Shown here in pieces: positions 50,085 through 61,102 of a DNA stretch of 64,000 nt. Position 1 is the first letter of the stretch, and every line of letters begins with the position of its first letter. Origin of the DNA: Emiliania huxleyi CCMP1516 (Eukaryota > Haptophyta > Isochrysidales > Noelaerhabdaceae); contig NW_005200138.1 of assembly GCF_000372725.1 (NCBI RefSeq), positions 99,027 through 163,026 of the forward strand, read 5' to 3'. Below the pieces are notes generated by a model, which worked only from the letters and a program-made list of their open reading frames with translations, searched no databases and was not told the origin of the DNA. Made by a program: the position numbers and the translations under genes.

Positions 50085-50545
50085 ACAGCCTGCTGGGAAC
50101 GCTCCCGACGAGCGGCGCGCCATGCGGGCCCGCCTGCGGGCCCGCCGCGGGCGACGCGGGCGGCGAGCCGACACGCGTGTCGCCGGCGTAGACAGCACTG
50201 GCGAAGCGAGGCGGCTGGCGCCGGCCCCGGAGGCGGCTGCAGTAAGAGCAGCGAGGCAGAAGTCATTGTCCAAGGCGTACTGAGCAGGCTGCCATCGAGC
50301 AGCGCGCCATGCGGGCCTGCCGCCGGCGACGAGATTGGAGAGCCGACCGGCATCGAAGAGGTAGGTACTGAGGAGGGCCATCGCGCCCGAGGCGGTCGGC
50401 GCCGGCCCTGCAGGCCGTCTCAGAGAGCCTGGCGAGGCTGTACAGAATGCCAAGAGCATACTGAGCAGGCTGCCGTCGAGCGACGAGCCATGCTGGCTCG
50501 TCGCAGGCGATGAGGTCGAGGAGCCGATCGGAGCGTCGCAGAGGC
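50085..50545. repeat. About 180-bp imperfect tandem repeat, three units
   Basis: Segments beginning GCAGGCTGCC(A/G)TCGAGC at about 50284 and 50463, and a more diverged unit at about 50090, share GAGCCATGCTGGCTCG-like cores and align over most of their length. On the minus strand they encode repeats of the form LDGSLLS...AGRLSN. A real gene here (minus, 49990-50633) is possible but unsupported by any family. Confidence 0.6.
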
Positions 50546-51144
50546 TGCCGACCACTGCCGTTCGCCCTCGGGCCCAGGGGTGGAAGGCAAGCTTCCTGGC
50601 GTTTCTGGCGAGCGTCCAGACGTCGCAGAGCATCCGGCAGGCGCGCAGCGACCCAAATTTTTGCTCACCGCACGGCCGTGCGAGCCGTCGGTCGGCGGTG
50701 ATGGTCGGCGTCGGCGCGCGCCGCCCAACGCGGCGGCGGTGGGCGTCATGTGGCGAGCGTGGGAAAAGAGCATTGTCCGAAATTCGGCGGTTTTACTCTC
50801 TAGAGAGTAGTGTAGAAGACGTGTCTGCGGCCTGCGCATGAGGCATGTGTTCGTTATACATCGCGGGCCAGGCCCCGGGCCCCAAGATGCAAGAACGAGG
50901 CTTTGTACCGCCTCTCTCGCGCCCTGGGAGTTCGGGCCACCCAGACCCACGCGCCGCACTGCGCAGTGGCACTGGGACTGATCTTGTGATATGACAGTCA
51001 CAGAGTCAGGAGGAACGGTCTATTGCACAGCTCGTAGACGTAGTACTATGCATCTGCAAAAACAATTGGCACAGTGGGAATGCGCGCAGCACCACGCACA
51101 GCTCAGCTCAGCAGCATGTGCTCCCTCTGCCTCTCCCTCCGCCG

Positions 51145-54100
51145 TCATCGCGCCGCCCCGCAGCGCGGCCAGTAGGGCGGCGGCTCGTCTCCTGGGTGGA
51201 GGAGGCGGTGCAGGTACTTGTGCGTGGGCGAGCCGTCGAAGCCGGAGAGGAGGAAGACCACCACGGCGGCGGCGACCTGTTGACAGAGGCGCGAGCACGT
51301 GAGGGAGGCGCGTGCGGCGCTCCGCCCGAGAGGCGTTTGGGGGTCGCGGTGTCCCACCGAGAAGTAGCCCGTCGAGGGCACGACGGAGATGGTGAAGCAC
51401 AGGTCGGGCGGGTCGGTGCCGGGCGGGTTGGGGAAGGCGGTGGTGATGTCCTTGCAGATGGGCGTGTTGTACGGCGTGAAGAGGGTCGCCGTCATCGGCT
51501 CGATGGTGGTGCCGATGAGCGGCACTGCCACGAGCATCACCTGCCGCCGTCCCGGACCACGCCCAAGCTCAGTCCAAGGCCCGCGCCTCGGGGGCACCTC
51601 GAACGCGGCGGTGAGTGGCGGGCGCCGCTCGGCCATCGCCAAAGCAGACCCAAAAGCTGCGGCTGCACATCTCGGCCCAATCTCGTCGGAATCGCGCCTC
51701 GAGAGCGTAATAGTACGAGACGGCACGCGAGCGGGCGTGCAGCCTCTGCGCCGCCGCGACGGTCATCGGCCGCAGCAGCAGCAGCAGCAGCGAGGCGCCG
51801 CGCAGCAGCGGGCAGATGACGATGAAGACCTGAAGATCACACGCACGCTCCCTTGAAGCGACGCCCTGCAGGCGGCCGCACCAGCAGCAAGCAAGCGGCG
51901 ACCCAAAATGTGGAGGACATGAGCAGCGCCCAGCCGCCCGCCTCTGCGGAGAGCAGGCCGAGGTTGACCATCGTGTACGCCCCGCTGAAGTCGAAGCCTG
52001 TCCACGGCGAGGGGGGGGGGGCGGAGGAGTGAGATGAGGCCCGCCCCCCCGCCTCGCGGACAAAGCCGGCGGGCGCATGCACCGAGGGAGTCGAGCAATG
52101 GGGAGATGTGGGGAGATGTGGGGAGATGTGGGGAGATGTGGGGAGATATGGGGCGCACGCGCCGAGCGAGTCGAGCAGCAGCGCCATGGAGCCGGTCAGC
52201 CGCCGCTCGAACAGCGGCGTCGACATGGCGACGCACGTGATGGCGAGCTGCACGATCACGAGGCCCTACACACGACTCGCCTTGCGCCCCGTCCAGCCGG
52301 CTGTGTCGCGTGGGCGTGGGCGTGGGGGGGAGGGGGGGGAGAGGGGGGGGGGGGCCAACGGCGCGCCACGTGGAGCGGCCCGGCACGGCCGCGCCGCCAC
52401 AGGGGCCTCATCACACGCCCCTCGTCGGGGGCACCTAAGCAGCTCCAGCCCGTCCACTCGCCGCTCCCACTGGCCGCTTGGGAGTCCCTCCCCCCCCCCC
52501 CCCCTCCCCTCGCAGCGTGGCCCCGCCCCTCTCGTCAGCTACAGGTAGGCGCACCCTCCCGGCTAGCCTCGGCCACATCTCGGCTACAGCGCGCCTCGCT
52601 CGTCGGCGCCGTCCAGCAGCGCCGCGTCCAGCCGCATTGGCCCTCCACCCAGACCCTCCGTCCCGCAGGAGCCCCCGTGGCTGGCTGGCGGCGGCGCCGG
52701 CGTCGGCGCGGCGGCGGCGGCGGCGGCAAAGCTTGCGGCGGCAGAGAGCGGCGCGGCCACGCCTTTGCTCAAACTCTCGTGCGGTCATTCGACCACCCCT
52801 CTCGAGTAGACCGGTGGACGCGGCTGCTTCCGTCGCCTTCCCTCAAGATCTCGAGCGCCCCTCCGGTGCGATTCGCCCGCGAGCTGCGCCGCGCCGCGGG
52901 CCCCTGCTGCCCCTGCTGCCCCGGCTGCCCCTGCTGCCCCTGCTGCCCCTGCTGCCCCTGCTCCTGGCAGTGTTGCGCGGCATCGGCCCGGCCGGCCGGC
53001 GCGAGGCTGCCCGCGCACGGGCCGGCGGGTGGGCTCTGCTCGCCGGCCGACACGTGCCGCTCGTGGTCGTCGATCGAGTCGGCGAGAACAGAGGTGGAGA
53101 GGGAGAGGACGACGGCGAGACAAAACGCGTACCTGGAGGGGACGCGCGCTGGGCGTGTCAGGGACGCGCGGAGAGGGAAAGCGCGCGCGGGGGGGGGGCG
53201 GTGTGTGCAACCCAAATCCGCCCATACCTCGGCGACACCTCGGCGACACCTCCGCCACACCTCGGCGACACCTCGGCCACACCTCGGCCACATCTCGGCC
53301 ACATCTCGGCGGCATCGCGGCACATGCAAGTCAGCCCGCGCAGCCTCAGCGCGACGACCAGAGAAGAGTCCGGTAGCTCCTCCGGCGAGAGGAGCGTCGC
53401 CTGGAGGAGATGCGCCGAGATGAGCCGAGCTCCCCCCGAGATCAGGCCTCCTCCGGCCAGAGCAGCGTCGCCGACAGCAGCTCCGCCACTCCCTCGCACA
53501 GCCGCGTGCAGTTGGCGCCGTTCCCGGCGGCGTCGAGGACGTCGACGGCGCCGTCGAAGCCGGGCGAGGCGGGCGGCGGCGCGAGGGCGTCGCAGAGTGC
53601 GTTGCACAGCTGAGGCTGCTGCGCGCGCACGCTGCTCCACACATCGCCGATCGACGAGTGCGCGTTGATGTTGAGGAGACCTGTGGGGCCACGTCCCGGA
53701 CGCGTCATGGGACGTGTCTTGGCGGCAGAGGCGGGCCTCGGTGCCGAAGGCGGGCCGAGGAGGCAAGTCATCACGAGCACGTCGGCCAGCGTCCACTTGC
53801 CGAAAAAGGCGAGCCAGTAGTTGCCTGCTCGCAGCGCCCTCGCGTGAGCGACGCGTCCCCGCCGAAGGCGGCGCGACGCGGCGCGACCGCCGTTGCGGCG
53901 CGCGGCCGGCCGCAGCGGCAAGTAGAAGAAGAGCTGCAGCAACAGCAGCTTGAGGTGCGGCCAGATGAAGGAGAAGACCTGCGGCGGAGGGCGGGGGACG
54001 GCAGCTCTCATGCGGAGTTCGTCAGTGACACCGCACTGCGGCGAGGGTCTCTGCGCGGACCTACAGCGCCGGAAGGGGGCGGCGAGGCTCAGCAGGCGAG

Positions 54101-55338
54101 CTTCTCACCCCCCGGCGTCTCGCCGCCAGATCAGCAGAGCGCCTATCCGCCGGGGAGTGGGCGACGCTCAGCCACAGCCTCTGCCTGGCCGCGACGCAGG
54201 CCGGAGGGAAGGGCGACCACTAGCGTGGCGGGAAGTGTGACGTGGCGGGAAGTGTGACGTGGCGGGAAGTGTGACGTGGCGGGAAGTGTGACGTGGCGGG
54301 AAGTGTGACGTGGCGGGAAGTGTGACGTGGCGGGAAGTGTGACGTGGTCACCACTAGGCATCACACCACTAGCGTGGCGGCGGCGGGGCGGCCCGGGTAG
54401 ATGTGCGTGCACTCGGGCTCGGTCCCTGGTCGCAGGCAGAGAGAGGCATGAGTTGCGCGCCTCTAATCGTCTGCGCGCCTCTTCACAGCGCGTGCGCGGT
54501 GTGAAACAAAGGAGAAGGTGACCCGCGTGCGTTTGGTGCGTGCGCGCGTCTTTGGCTCTCTTGCGCCTGTCTGGCAGGCGGGCGACAGGTCCTGCCCCCA
54601 GAGCTGCGTCACCGCGTACAGGTAGGACATGTGCGCGACGGGCACCTGCTCATCGACAGCCGTGAAGAGTGCGGTCCTCCCCTCCTCCGCAACCCCGGCT
54701 CCTCCGCACGACGGGGGGGCGGGGCCGCCTCGAGCTTTCCAGCGCAGCGCTGCTCCGCCGCCACGCCGGCGACGATGGTGCACGCGTCGCACTCGAGGGT
54801 GGCGCAGGCGGGCGGGGCGCCGGGAGGCAGCGTCTCGTCGCCGAACGGGCAGTCTGTTCCGCAGGCGGACGCCTCCAACGCCCCGGCGGCGGCGGCGAGC
54901 AGTCCGTGTGCGTGATAGCCGAGCGACGCAGACAGGTCGATCTCCATCATCGAGTCGGACTTGTCCGCGACCGACGCGTCGCACCCGGTGTTGTTGAAGC
55001 CTGCGCGGAGGCGGTCGCGGTCGGTGGTGGCGAGTACGGGCGGTGCGGCGGCTGACCGCGATCCGCTTGCACAGGGTGGTGCGTAGCGTGCCAGCTTGGT
55101 GTGTGATACACAAAATGACCGACACGCGCTGATGAAACGGCGGGTATGAGCGGCGGGCAGAGTCAAGATGGGCCAGGACCAAGACGTGAGTGCGTCCCGC
55201 ACCGGGGCAGTCGTCTTCGCGGCCGACAAGCTGGCCGTAGAGGAAGAGCGCGTGGGCGGTGAGTGCGAGCGTCGAAATTAGCAACGATGTGCGCAGGCCG
55301 ACCGCCGCGGCGAGCGACCTGGCGCGGTGGTCGGACAT
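51145..55338 (-). CDS. Multi-pass membrane protein with PqiA-like segments, many exons
   Basis: The likely start is the ATG at 55336-55338 (MSDHRARSLAAAVGLRTSLL, ISTLALTAHALFLYGQ). A GC-donor intron leads to a lumenal Cys-containing domain (GFNNTGCDASVADKSDSMME, CATLECDACTIVAG, about 55000-54780), then LFTAVDEQVPVAHMSYLYAV near 54640. Next come FSFIWPHLKLLLLQLFFYLP and NYWLAFFGKWTLADVLVM (53975-53770), joined across a GC-donor intron 53825-53890. These resemble the W-P..K and GKW..D motifs of paraquat-inducible protein A. Further exons give LLNINAHSSIGDVWSSVRAQ, YAFCLAVVLSLSTSVLADSI (about 53110), VIVQLAITCVAMSTPLFERR (52250), GFDFSGAYTMVNLGLLSAEA (51990) and LLSGFDGSPTHKYLHRLLHP (51200). PqiA proteins act in lipid transport or envelope stress. 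Exon borders are mostly approximate and the region may hold two genes. Confidence 0.5.
54224..54343. repeat. 17-bp tandem repeat GTGGCGGGAAGTGTGAC, about seven units
   Basis: A regular array lies in an intron of the PqiA-like gene. Units are nearly identical. Confidence 0.9.
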
Positions 55339-55369
55339 TGCGCGCTTCACGACTACCTGGTACTCGAGT

Positions 55370-56215
55370 AGGGTGCTGCATGAATGGTTGGGCAGGTGTG
55401 AATAGCAGCTCCTGCCACGGCGCCGCAGGCGCCTGTTGATAGGTCCAGGTGGTAGCCCTGGATAGGCAATGCATACGCCTAGTTGGGCCTCAGATCGCTC
55501 GACCGAGGACCGTGTCCCGGTGCTCTGTGGTCGGATTTGTGACGCCGCCGCACCGCGCCGCGGCCGGGGGCCCTCCGGAGGCCGAGGATGGCCGTGACGG
55601 ACCGGGACGAGCTCTGGGAGGTTCAGTGTCAGTGTATACATTGTAGAGACTGACCATGTGCACAATATCTCTCAGTCTAGCTAAGCCTGGGGAGGCGATT
55701 CCGGGGCCGTACTGCGTACAGCAGCTTGATGGTGCTTCGCCGGCGTGCGTCACGGAGCGGTCCCGGTTGGGCAATCCGGGGGAGAAAACTCAGGACAACG
55801 CCGACGCCGCTCTGATTCGGCTTTTTACTTCAAACAAAGACGGCGGCACGCGCCACAGCGCGGTGCGTGCGCCGTGCCGCCGTCAGGAGCGGATCCGTCA
55901 GTTAGTTGTATTCACGCCGGGATCGTGTCCTGAGTAACTTGCCCAACCATTCCTCCAGCAGAGTACTGTGTGAACAGGTTGTACCCAGCGCTAGCTATTG
56001 ACTGTCGTTGCTGTCTCTCCCTTCTCGACTGTCTGTGCTTGCTTGTGCGTCTTGGGTCCGCGGGGTTGTGTTTTTGTGTGAACAGGTTGGAGCAGCAGCT
56101 CCTGAGCACGGCGCCGCAGGCGCCTGTTGATAGGTCCAGGTGATAGCCCTGGATGGGCAATGCATACGCCTCACTGGGCCTTAGATCGCCCGACCGCGTC
56201 CCGGTGCGGGGAGGT
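55370..56215. repeat. Dispersed repeat family D: two direct copies plus an inverted exon-like piece
   Basis: The stretches 55408-55540 and 56094-56205 share ACGGCGCCGCAGGCGCCTGT, TGATAGGTCCAGGTG, AGCCCTGGAT and GGCAATGCATACGCCT. In addition GAATGGTTGGGCA at 55382 is present inverted at 55940-55952. The second copy is followed by a frame reading CGEVEHLLFHAM, reminiscent of the Cys-His end of reverse transcriptases, but too short to call. No gene is supported from 55600 to 56590. Confidence 0.6.
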
Positions 56216-56596
56216 CGAGCACCTCCTCTTTCATGCCATGTAATCATGCTCGTGATGCTCGCGGATGTCGTGTGCGCCCGAGCCTGCTTGCCGCTGTTCG
56301 AGCCCAGCGTGCCCGCGGCCGCCTCCCGCGCAGCACCGCCGCTGGTGACGACACTTTTCTCGCCGTTTCAGAAGGCCAGTCTCGAGCACGTCGTCGGCAG
56401 CGCGGATGCTCGCCCGCCGGCCGGCCCTCGAGACCTGACAGCGGCGGCCTCCTCTGACAGCGGCGGCATCCTCCCACGCTGGCCACGCATCAAACCATCA
56501 TGCTGCGCTTCGCGAGCAATCGCGTAACGCGTAACGGGAGCTCCGCTGGCTTTTCAATGCCAGTCCTGTCGAGCAGCCTTGGCGGCGCGCATGCAC

Positions 56597-56690
56597 TTGG
56601 AGCACTTGGAGTGCAGTCGGTAACCTCACATCCAGGGCCGGGGAGCTCAGAAGCGCACCGAGGCCGACTTGGAGCACTTGGAGTGCAGTC
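56597..56690. repeat. Dispersed repeat family C, copy 2
   Basis: CTTGGAGCACTTGGAGTGCA occurs twice here (56597 and 56669), and the first is followed by CCTCACATCCAGGGCC, the reverse complement of 14691-14739. Confidence 0.7.
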
Positions 56691-57009
56691 ATCACCGACC
56701 TGTTTTTTTTGAGCTTAGCCTTCGATGTAATGAAACAACGCAAGGCGGACATGGCATATCGCTCTCGGGCCCACAGACATCCCGCACACTCGCCGCACAC
56801 CCGCCGCCCCCGCGCGCGCCCCACCCCGGCCGGGAGAAAGGGGAGTGACAGTTTGGGACTCGCAAGCCCGAGTATGTTGAGTCCTGGCTCAACAACGCAG
56901 ATAACAAGAGGGGGTGGTCCGGCTCACAGGTCCGGCTCACGCGCCTCGAGCTCGCCATCTACCGCACTGAACACTTCCGCCCCCTCGCTCCCAACCCATC
57001 CACCCCGCC

Positions 57010-57150
57010 CTGGGCCGCGCCGCGCGATCTCGGGCGATCTCGCGCGATCTCGGGCGATCTCGGGGCCGCGCCGCGCTATCTCGGGCGATCTCGCGCTATC
57101 TCGGGCGATCTCGGGGCCGCGCCGCGCTATCTCGGGCGATCTCGGAGCGT
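57010..57150. repeat. Tandem CTATCTCGGGCGATCTCG units
   Basis: About three imperfect units of GGGCCGCGCCGCGCTATCTC followed by GGGCGATCTCG. Further tandem repeats lie at 57505-57568 (about 30 bp, two units) and 57595-57655 (29 bp, two units). No gene is supported between 56700 and 57690. Confidence 0.8.
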
Positions 57151-57689
57151 CGCTCGCGCGGCGTCACACCTGCTCAAAAAGGAAGGAGGTTGGAGGCAGG
57201 AGGTCACGCCCCATCCAGAGCGCCGTCGTCGCCGGGTTTTTGGCCCCCGGGTCGTCGCCCGACGGTTGCTGCGCGGGGCAGCAGACCACCGGACGGCGCG
57301 ACGACGCCCCGTCCGGCACGCTCCCCCTCCACCCGGCTATTGCCGCACGAGCGCCCTCAGCGGCGGAATTTTTCCCTCGCGCTTCCTTGGGCCCCCGGCA
57401 ACGCCGACGGACTTCCCGTCCCCCCACCTGCGCCGCAATCACCGCCGTGATTGTCGGCGCCGCGCCCCTTGGCGCCTGTGCATGTCCCGCGTGCCCGCCC
57501 GCCAAGGCTGGTGCCAAGGCCAACTCAACTGCCAAGGCTGGTGCCAGGGCCAAATCAACTGCCTGGCTGGTTTTTTTTCCACACACATACACATGGCGGG
57601 TGGGTGTCGGAGGGGAGGGCGAGGCGGGTGGGTGTCGGAGGGGAGGGCGAGGCGGTTGCGGCGGCGGCGAGGCGGCGCGAGCGGCGCGA

Positions 57690-59035
57690 GCGGCGCAACA
57701 AGGTGGACATATACACACACCTCGCCACGGAGCTCCTCGTGCGCGCCTTCTCTCGCTGCGATCCCGCCGACATCGCTCGCAGAGCAGGGCATCCGCTTGC
57801 GCCTGCAAGAGGCCGGCTACGAGCCGCCGGCGCAGCCAGAGGGCGAGAGCTGCGCCGTGCGGTGGCTGTGCTTGTATGCCTTGCTGCGCGAGTCCAACCC
57901 GCCGGTGAGGCTTGCGGCGGGCTGTCAGCACAGCGTTTTCATCGACGTCGAGGGGCGGCTCTCGTCGTGCGGCGCGGCAGCGGAGAGCGAGGAGGAGGAC
58001 GAGGACGAGGAAGAGGACGAGTTTCCAGGCCTTCTCGGCCACGGCGAGGGCGTGCTGCAGCTGAAGACGCCGACCCGTCTCTCCTCGCTCTTCGGAGGCG
58101 AGCGCGCGATTGGTGTGGCGGCGTCACGATACTTCAGCCTCGCTCTCACCGCGGACGGCGCCATTTGGTCCTGGGGCAGCGGTGAGCTGGGACACGGCGC
58201 TAGGGAGGCTCAGTGGCTGCCCAAGAAGGTCGAGGCCTTTGCCGGCCAGCGCGTCATTGCTGTGTCGGTTAGCTTGAGCCACAGCCTCGCCGTCACCGCC
58301 GACGGCGCTGTCTGGAGCTGGGGCGATGATTGGCAAGGCATGCTGGGCCACGGCGACCGGCAGAACCAGCTGCTGCCCAAGAAGGTCGAGGCTTTTGCTG
58401 GCCAGGGCGTCGTCGCTGTCTCGGCTAGCTTTGGCCACAGCCTCGTCATCACTGCCGACGGCGCAGTCTGGAGCTGGGGCATGGGAGACAACGGCAAGCT
58501 GGGCCACGGCGACTGGCAGCACCAGCCGCTGCCGAGGAAGGTCGAGGCCTTGGCGGGTCAGCGCGTCGTCGCCGTGTCGGCTGGAGCCGCGCACAGTCTC
58601 GCCATCACCACCGACGGCGCTGTCTGGAGCTGGGGCGAGGGAGGCGGTGGCCAGCTGGGCCACGGCGACGGGCAGAACCAGCTGCTGCCCAAGAAGATGG
58701 AGGCTTTCGCTGGGCAGCGCGTTGTCGCTGTGTCGGCTGGAGCAGTCCACAGCTTCGCCATCACCGCCGACGGCGCAGTCTGGAGCTGGGGCTATGGAGG
58801 CTGTGGCAATTTGGGCCACGGCGACGAGCAGTTCCAGCTGCTGCCCAAGAAGATCGAGGCCTTAGCTGGCCAGCGCGTCGTCGCCGTGTCAGCAGGGCAG
58901 CATCACAGCCTCGCCCTTACCGCCGACGGCGCTGTCTTTACCTGGGGCGCTGGCGGACTCGGCCGCTTAGGCCACGGAGAGGACCTGTCGAACCAGCTGC
59001 TGCCCAAGAAGGTCGAGGCGTGGTCGCGGGGGTGA
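57690..59035 (+). CDS. F-box-like RCC1-repeat protein
   Basis: An F-box-like start (THLATELLVRAFSRCDPADI at 57715-57775) is followed after a change of frame by GIRLRLQEAGYEPP and AVRWLCLYALLRESNPP. From 57900 to the stop at 59033-59035 the frame is continuous and holds an N-terminal strand (LAAGCQHSVFIDVEGRLSSC), an acidic loop (EEEDEDEEEDEF) and six to seven RCC1 blade repeats with HSLAITADGAVWSWG and GQLGHGD motifs. These highly regular, near-identical repeats are a known expanded family in haptophytes and some other algae. A seven-bladed propeller for protein binding or exchange-factor activity is expected. The frame change near 57780 means a missed intron or a small deletion, so the start is not fixed. 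Confidence 0.7.
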
Positions 59036-59131
59036 GAGGGGGGCGATGGGCGCGTATCTGCGATAGGAGTACGACCGGCTCGGGAGAGGCCAAGTGTTCC
59101 GGATAGGGTGGGGGGGCTAGCTGGCTAAGCG

Positions 59132-59664
59132 CTAGATCCTATAGAGTATAGTAAGAGCTACACCTACAAATCCTGTGGTGGCTGGAGGCGTCGCAAAGGG
59201 CAGGGAGGCAACCTTGCGCGCTGTCGAACGCTTCCCCGGCCCAGACAGAGGCATCACAGTCATGCTCTGGCCAGCGTCTGGTGGGTCGGCACTGCGCAAC
59301 ACACACACGCCGCAATCAGCCTGAGAGCAGATGATGGGGTGGGTGTGGGTGGAGGAGGGTGGAGCTGAGTTGGGTGGGAGAGGGAGCACGAACGTGCAGC
59401 GGTGCCGAGAGTGGGTTGAGATGGCACCGCCTGCGGCCGCCCGGGCGATGACGGATTGCGCAGGTATGTTGTTCATGTCCTTCTCCGCCGCCGCTTGGCT
59501 GCAGCACCCAATGACGCCGCCCGCCTTTGCGAGGGGGCGTCTGGACGTGCTTGGCGGTTGACGCCGGCCCGCCACTGCGCCTCGTGCGCGTCCACCTCCG
59601 TCGAGGTCAACGCGTCGAGATCGGAGCGCATCACCGAGACGCCAGAGCCCGCCTTCGCCGACAT
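59132..59664 (-). CDS. Small hypothetical protein with hydrophobic C-terminus
   Basis: The ATG at 59662-59664 begins MSAKAGSGVSVMRSDLDALT. A GC-donor intron (CAA|GCACGT...AAAG|GCGGGC) leads to AGGVIGCCSQAAAEKDMNNI, and a later exon gives GQSMTVMPLSGPGKRSTARK and a hydrophobic end PATTGFVGVALTILYRI. The pattern suggests a small tail-anchored membrane protein. No family is recognised and the middle exon borders are uncertain. No target site or partner is evident. Confidence 0.4.
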
Positions 59665-60006
59665 GATTCCCTGCCGGAGAGCTCGGTGAGTGGTGCCGTC
59701 GCCCGAAACGGAAATCCGGACACGGGAAAATATAAGGTAAGATGTAGCTCTTACTTTTTAGCTCTGGGAGAAAAGGGAGAGGGGGTTGTGTTCTCTAGGC
59801 CCTAAAGGCCCTACGCGCGGCGTGAGAGCTCGGAAGCGAGCTTTACACGGCGGTCGAGGATGGCGCGGTTCACCCCCTTCACCGAAGCAATGGAGTATGT
59901 GCTCTTACGTACATTCCCGGAGTCCTTTGGAAGAAAAAATCGCGACGTTTCAGTCTTCCAGTCCGCCGCGCGCGCACAACAACCTTCGCCAGCCGTCAAT
60001 CTGTAT

Positions 60007-60942
60007 ATGCGCGCCATCGCTCTCCTCGTGGTCCAAATCTTGCGCGCCGCGGCCATCTGCTTATCCCGAGATCAGACCGGCGGCGCCACCACCTGCACCC
60101 AGGCGGAATGCAGCTCGAGCTGCCAGTACATCTGCGCGGGAGAGTGCTGCTCGCACAATGTCAACAACTGCATGGCGACCACACGAATCGGCAACCCCGA
60201 CGAGCCTGCCCGACAGTGCAGCGCCACGGATGGCTGCCCAAAGGGGCAGAGCTGCTGCACTTGGGACAACGTCGCCGGAGCCAACAAGCCCACCGGGCTG
60301 TGCGCCGAGGTGTGTCTGATGAATGCGGACGCTCTGCCGACCCCGGAACCGACCCCGCCTTCGCCCATGCCGGCCGCTCATGAGGTCGCGGGCTGCCCCG
60401 GCAATCCGAGCGGGAGAGGGAGCAACTCGGGCGGGTGCTGCCTCGGCGAGGGCAGCGACTGGTGCTCGGAACACTACCAGGAGGGCTTCGTGTGCGTCAA
60501 CAATGCTTGCGGCCTCGACGACTGCTGCGTTCCCGCGCGAGAGTCGTGCACCTTCTATCCGTGGGTGACAGACCCGGCCAACTGCCACGAGGACAACTGC
60601 GAGCGGTACAAGGACCACGTATGTGACGGCGGCGCCTGCCAGGGAGCGGCGCAAGCGCTCAATCGGGATACCAACGGCTGGTGCGACTCTTCGAGCAACG
60701 CCGGCACCATCGCCGCGATTGTCGGCGGGTGCGTCGGAGGCGCCCTCTTTCTCGCTATTCCTGCCACCGCGATTGTCATCCACAAGCAGCACGCCAAGCG
60801 TATGAGCACGGAGCCGCCGCCACCGCATGTGACCGCAGCGGCGGTGCCAGTGCCGGTGGGGAGTGCTACAGTCGTACCTCGAGGTATAGTGCAAGGGTCA
60901 GAGCTGCCGGTAGTGCGAGCCACGGAGGTGATGGTCATGTAG
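60007..60942 (+). CDS. Cys-rich type I membrane protein, intronless, 311 aa
   Basis: The ATG at 60007 begins a signal peptide (MRAIALLVVQILRAAAICLS); an upstream in-frame ATG at 59860 would precede the promoter-like GAAGAAAAAATCG (59929-59941) and is less likely. The ectodomain (about residues 20-235) contains more than 20 cysteines in clusters (CSSSCQYICAGECCS, GCPKGQSCCTW, GGCCLGEGSDWCSEHY, GLDDCCVPARESCTF), typical of disulfide-rich extracellular modules. A single transmembrane helix follows (GTIAAIVGGCVGGALFLAI), then a short basic stop and a Pro/Val-rich cytoplasmic tail. It is probably a cell-surface protein; the ligand is unknown. No similar sequence lies elsewhere in the window. Confidence 0.65.
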   Translation: MRAIALLVVQILRAAAICLSRDQTGGATTCTQAECSSSCQYICAGECCSHNVNNCMATTRIGNPDEPARQCSATDGCPKGQSCCTWDNVAGANKPTGLCAEVCLMNADALPTPEPTPPSPMPAAHEVAGCPGNPSGRGSNSGGCCLGEGSDWCSEHYQEGFVCVNNACGLDDCCVPARESCTFYPWVTDPANCHEDNCERYKDHVCDGGACQGAAQALNRDTNGWCDSSSNAGTIAAIVGGCVGGALFLAIPATAIVIHKQHAKRMSTEPPPPHVTAAAVPVPVGSATVVPRGIVQGSELPVVRATEVMVM

Positions 60943-61056
60943 TTCCCAAATATCCGCAATATGTTCGCAAGAGCCACTATATGCACTGAAAATGCTGAGT
61001 GTGGGCAGTGGTGGGCAGTGGTGCCAGAATTGTACAGCGAACTACAAAAGAAAACC

Positions 61057-61070
61057 GAATTTTTTTCTTT
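61057..61070 (+). promoter_or_regulatory. GAATTTTTTTCTTT upstream motif of UGGT
   Basis: The motif lies 33-46 bp upstream of the ATG at 61103. The promoter role is inferred. Confidence 0.35.
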
Positions 61071-61102
61071 GACTGCCACCTCAGCACAGCGCTGTTGCTT
61101 CG

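Noticed and set aside
49332..50633. 433-codon minus-strand frame as a gene
   Set aside because: It crosses a GT microsatellite and a 180-bp tandem repeat and shows no recognisable domain; kept only as a repeat annotation.
59860..60006. Upstream ATG of the Cys-rich membrane protein
   Set aside because: A clean signal peptide starts at 60007, and the promoter-like A-run lies between the two ATGs.
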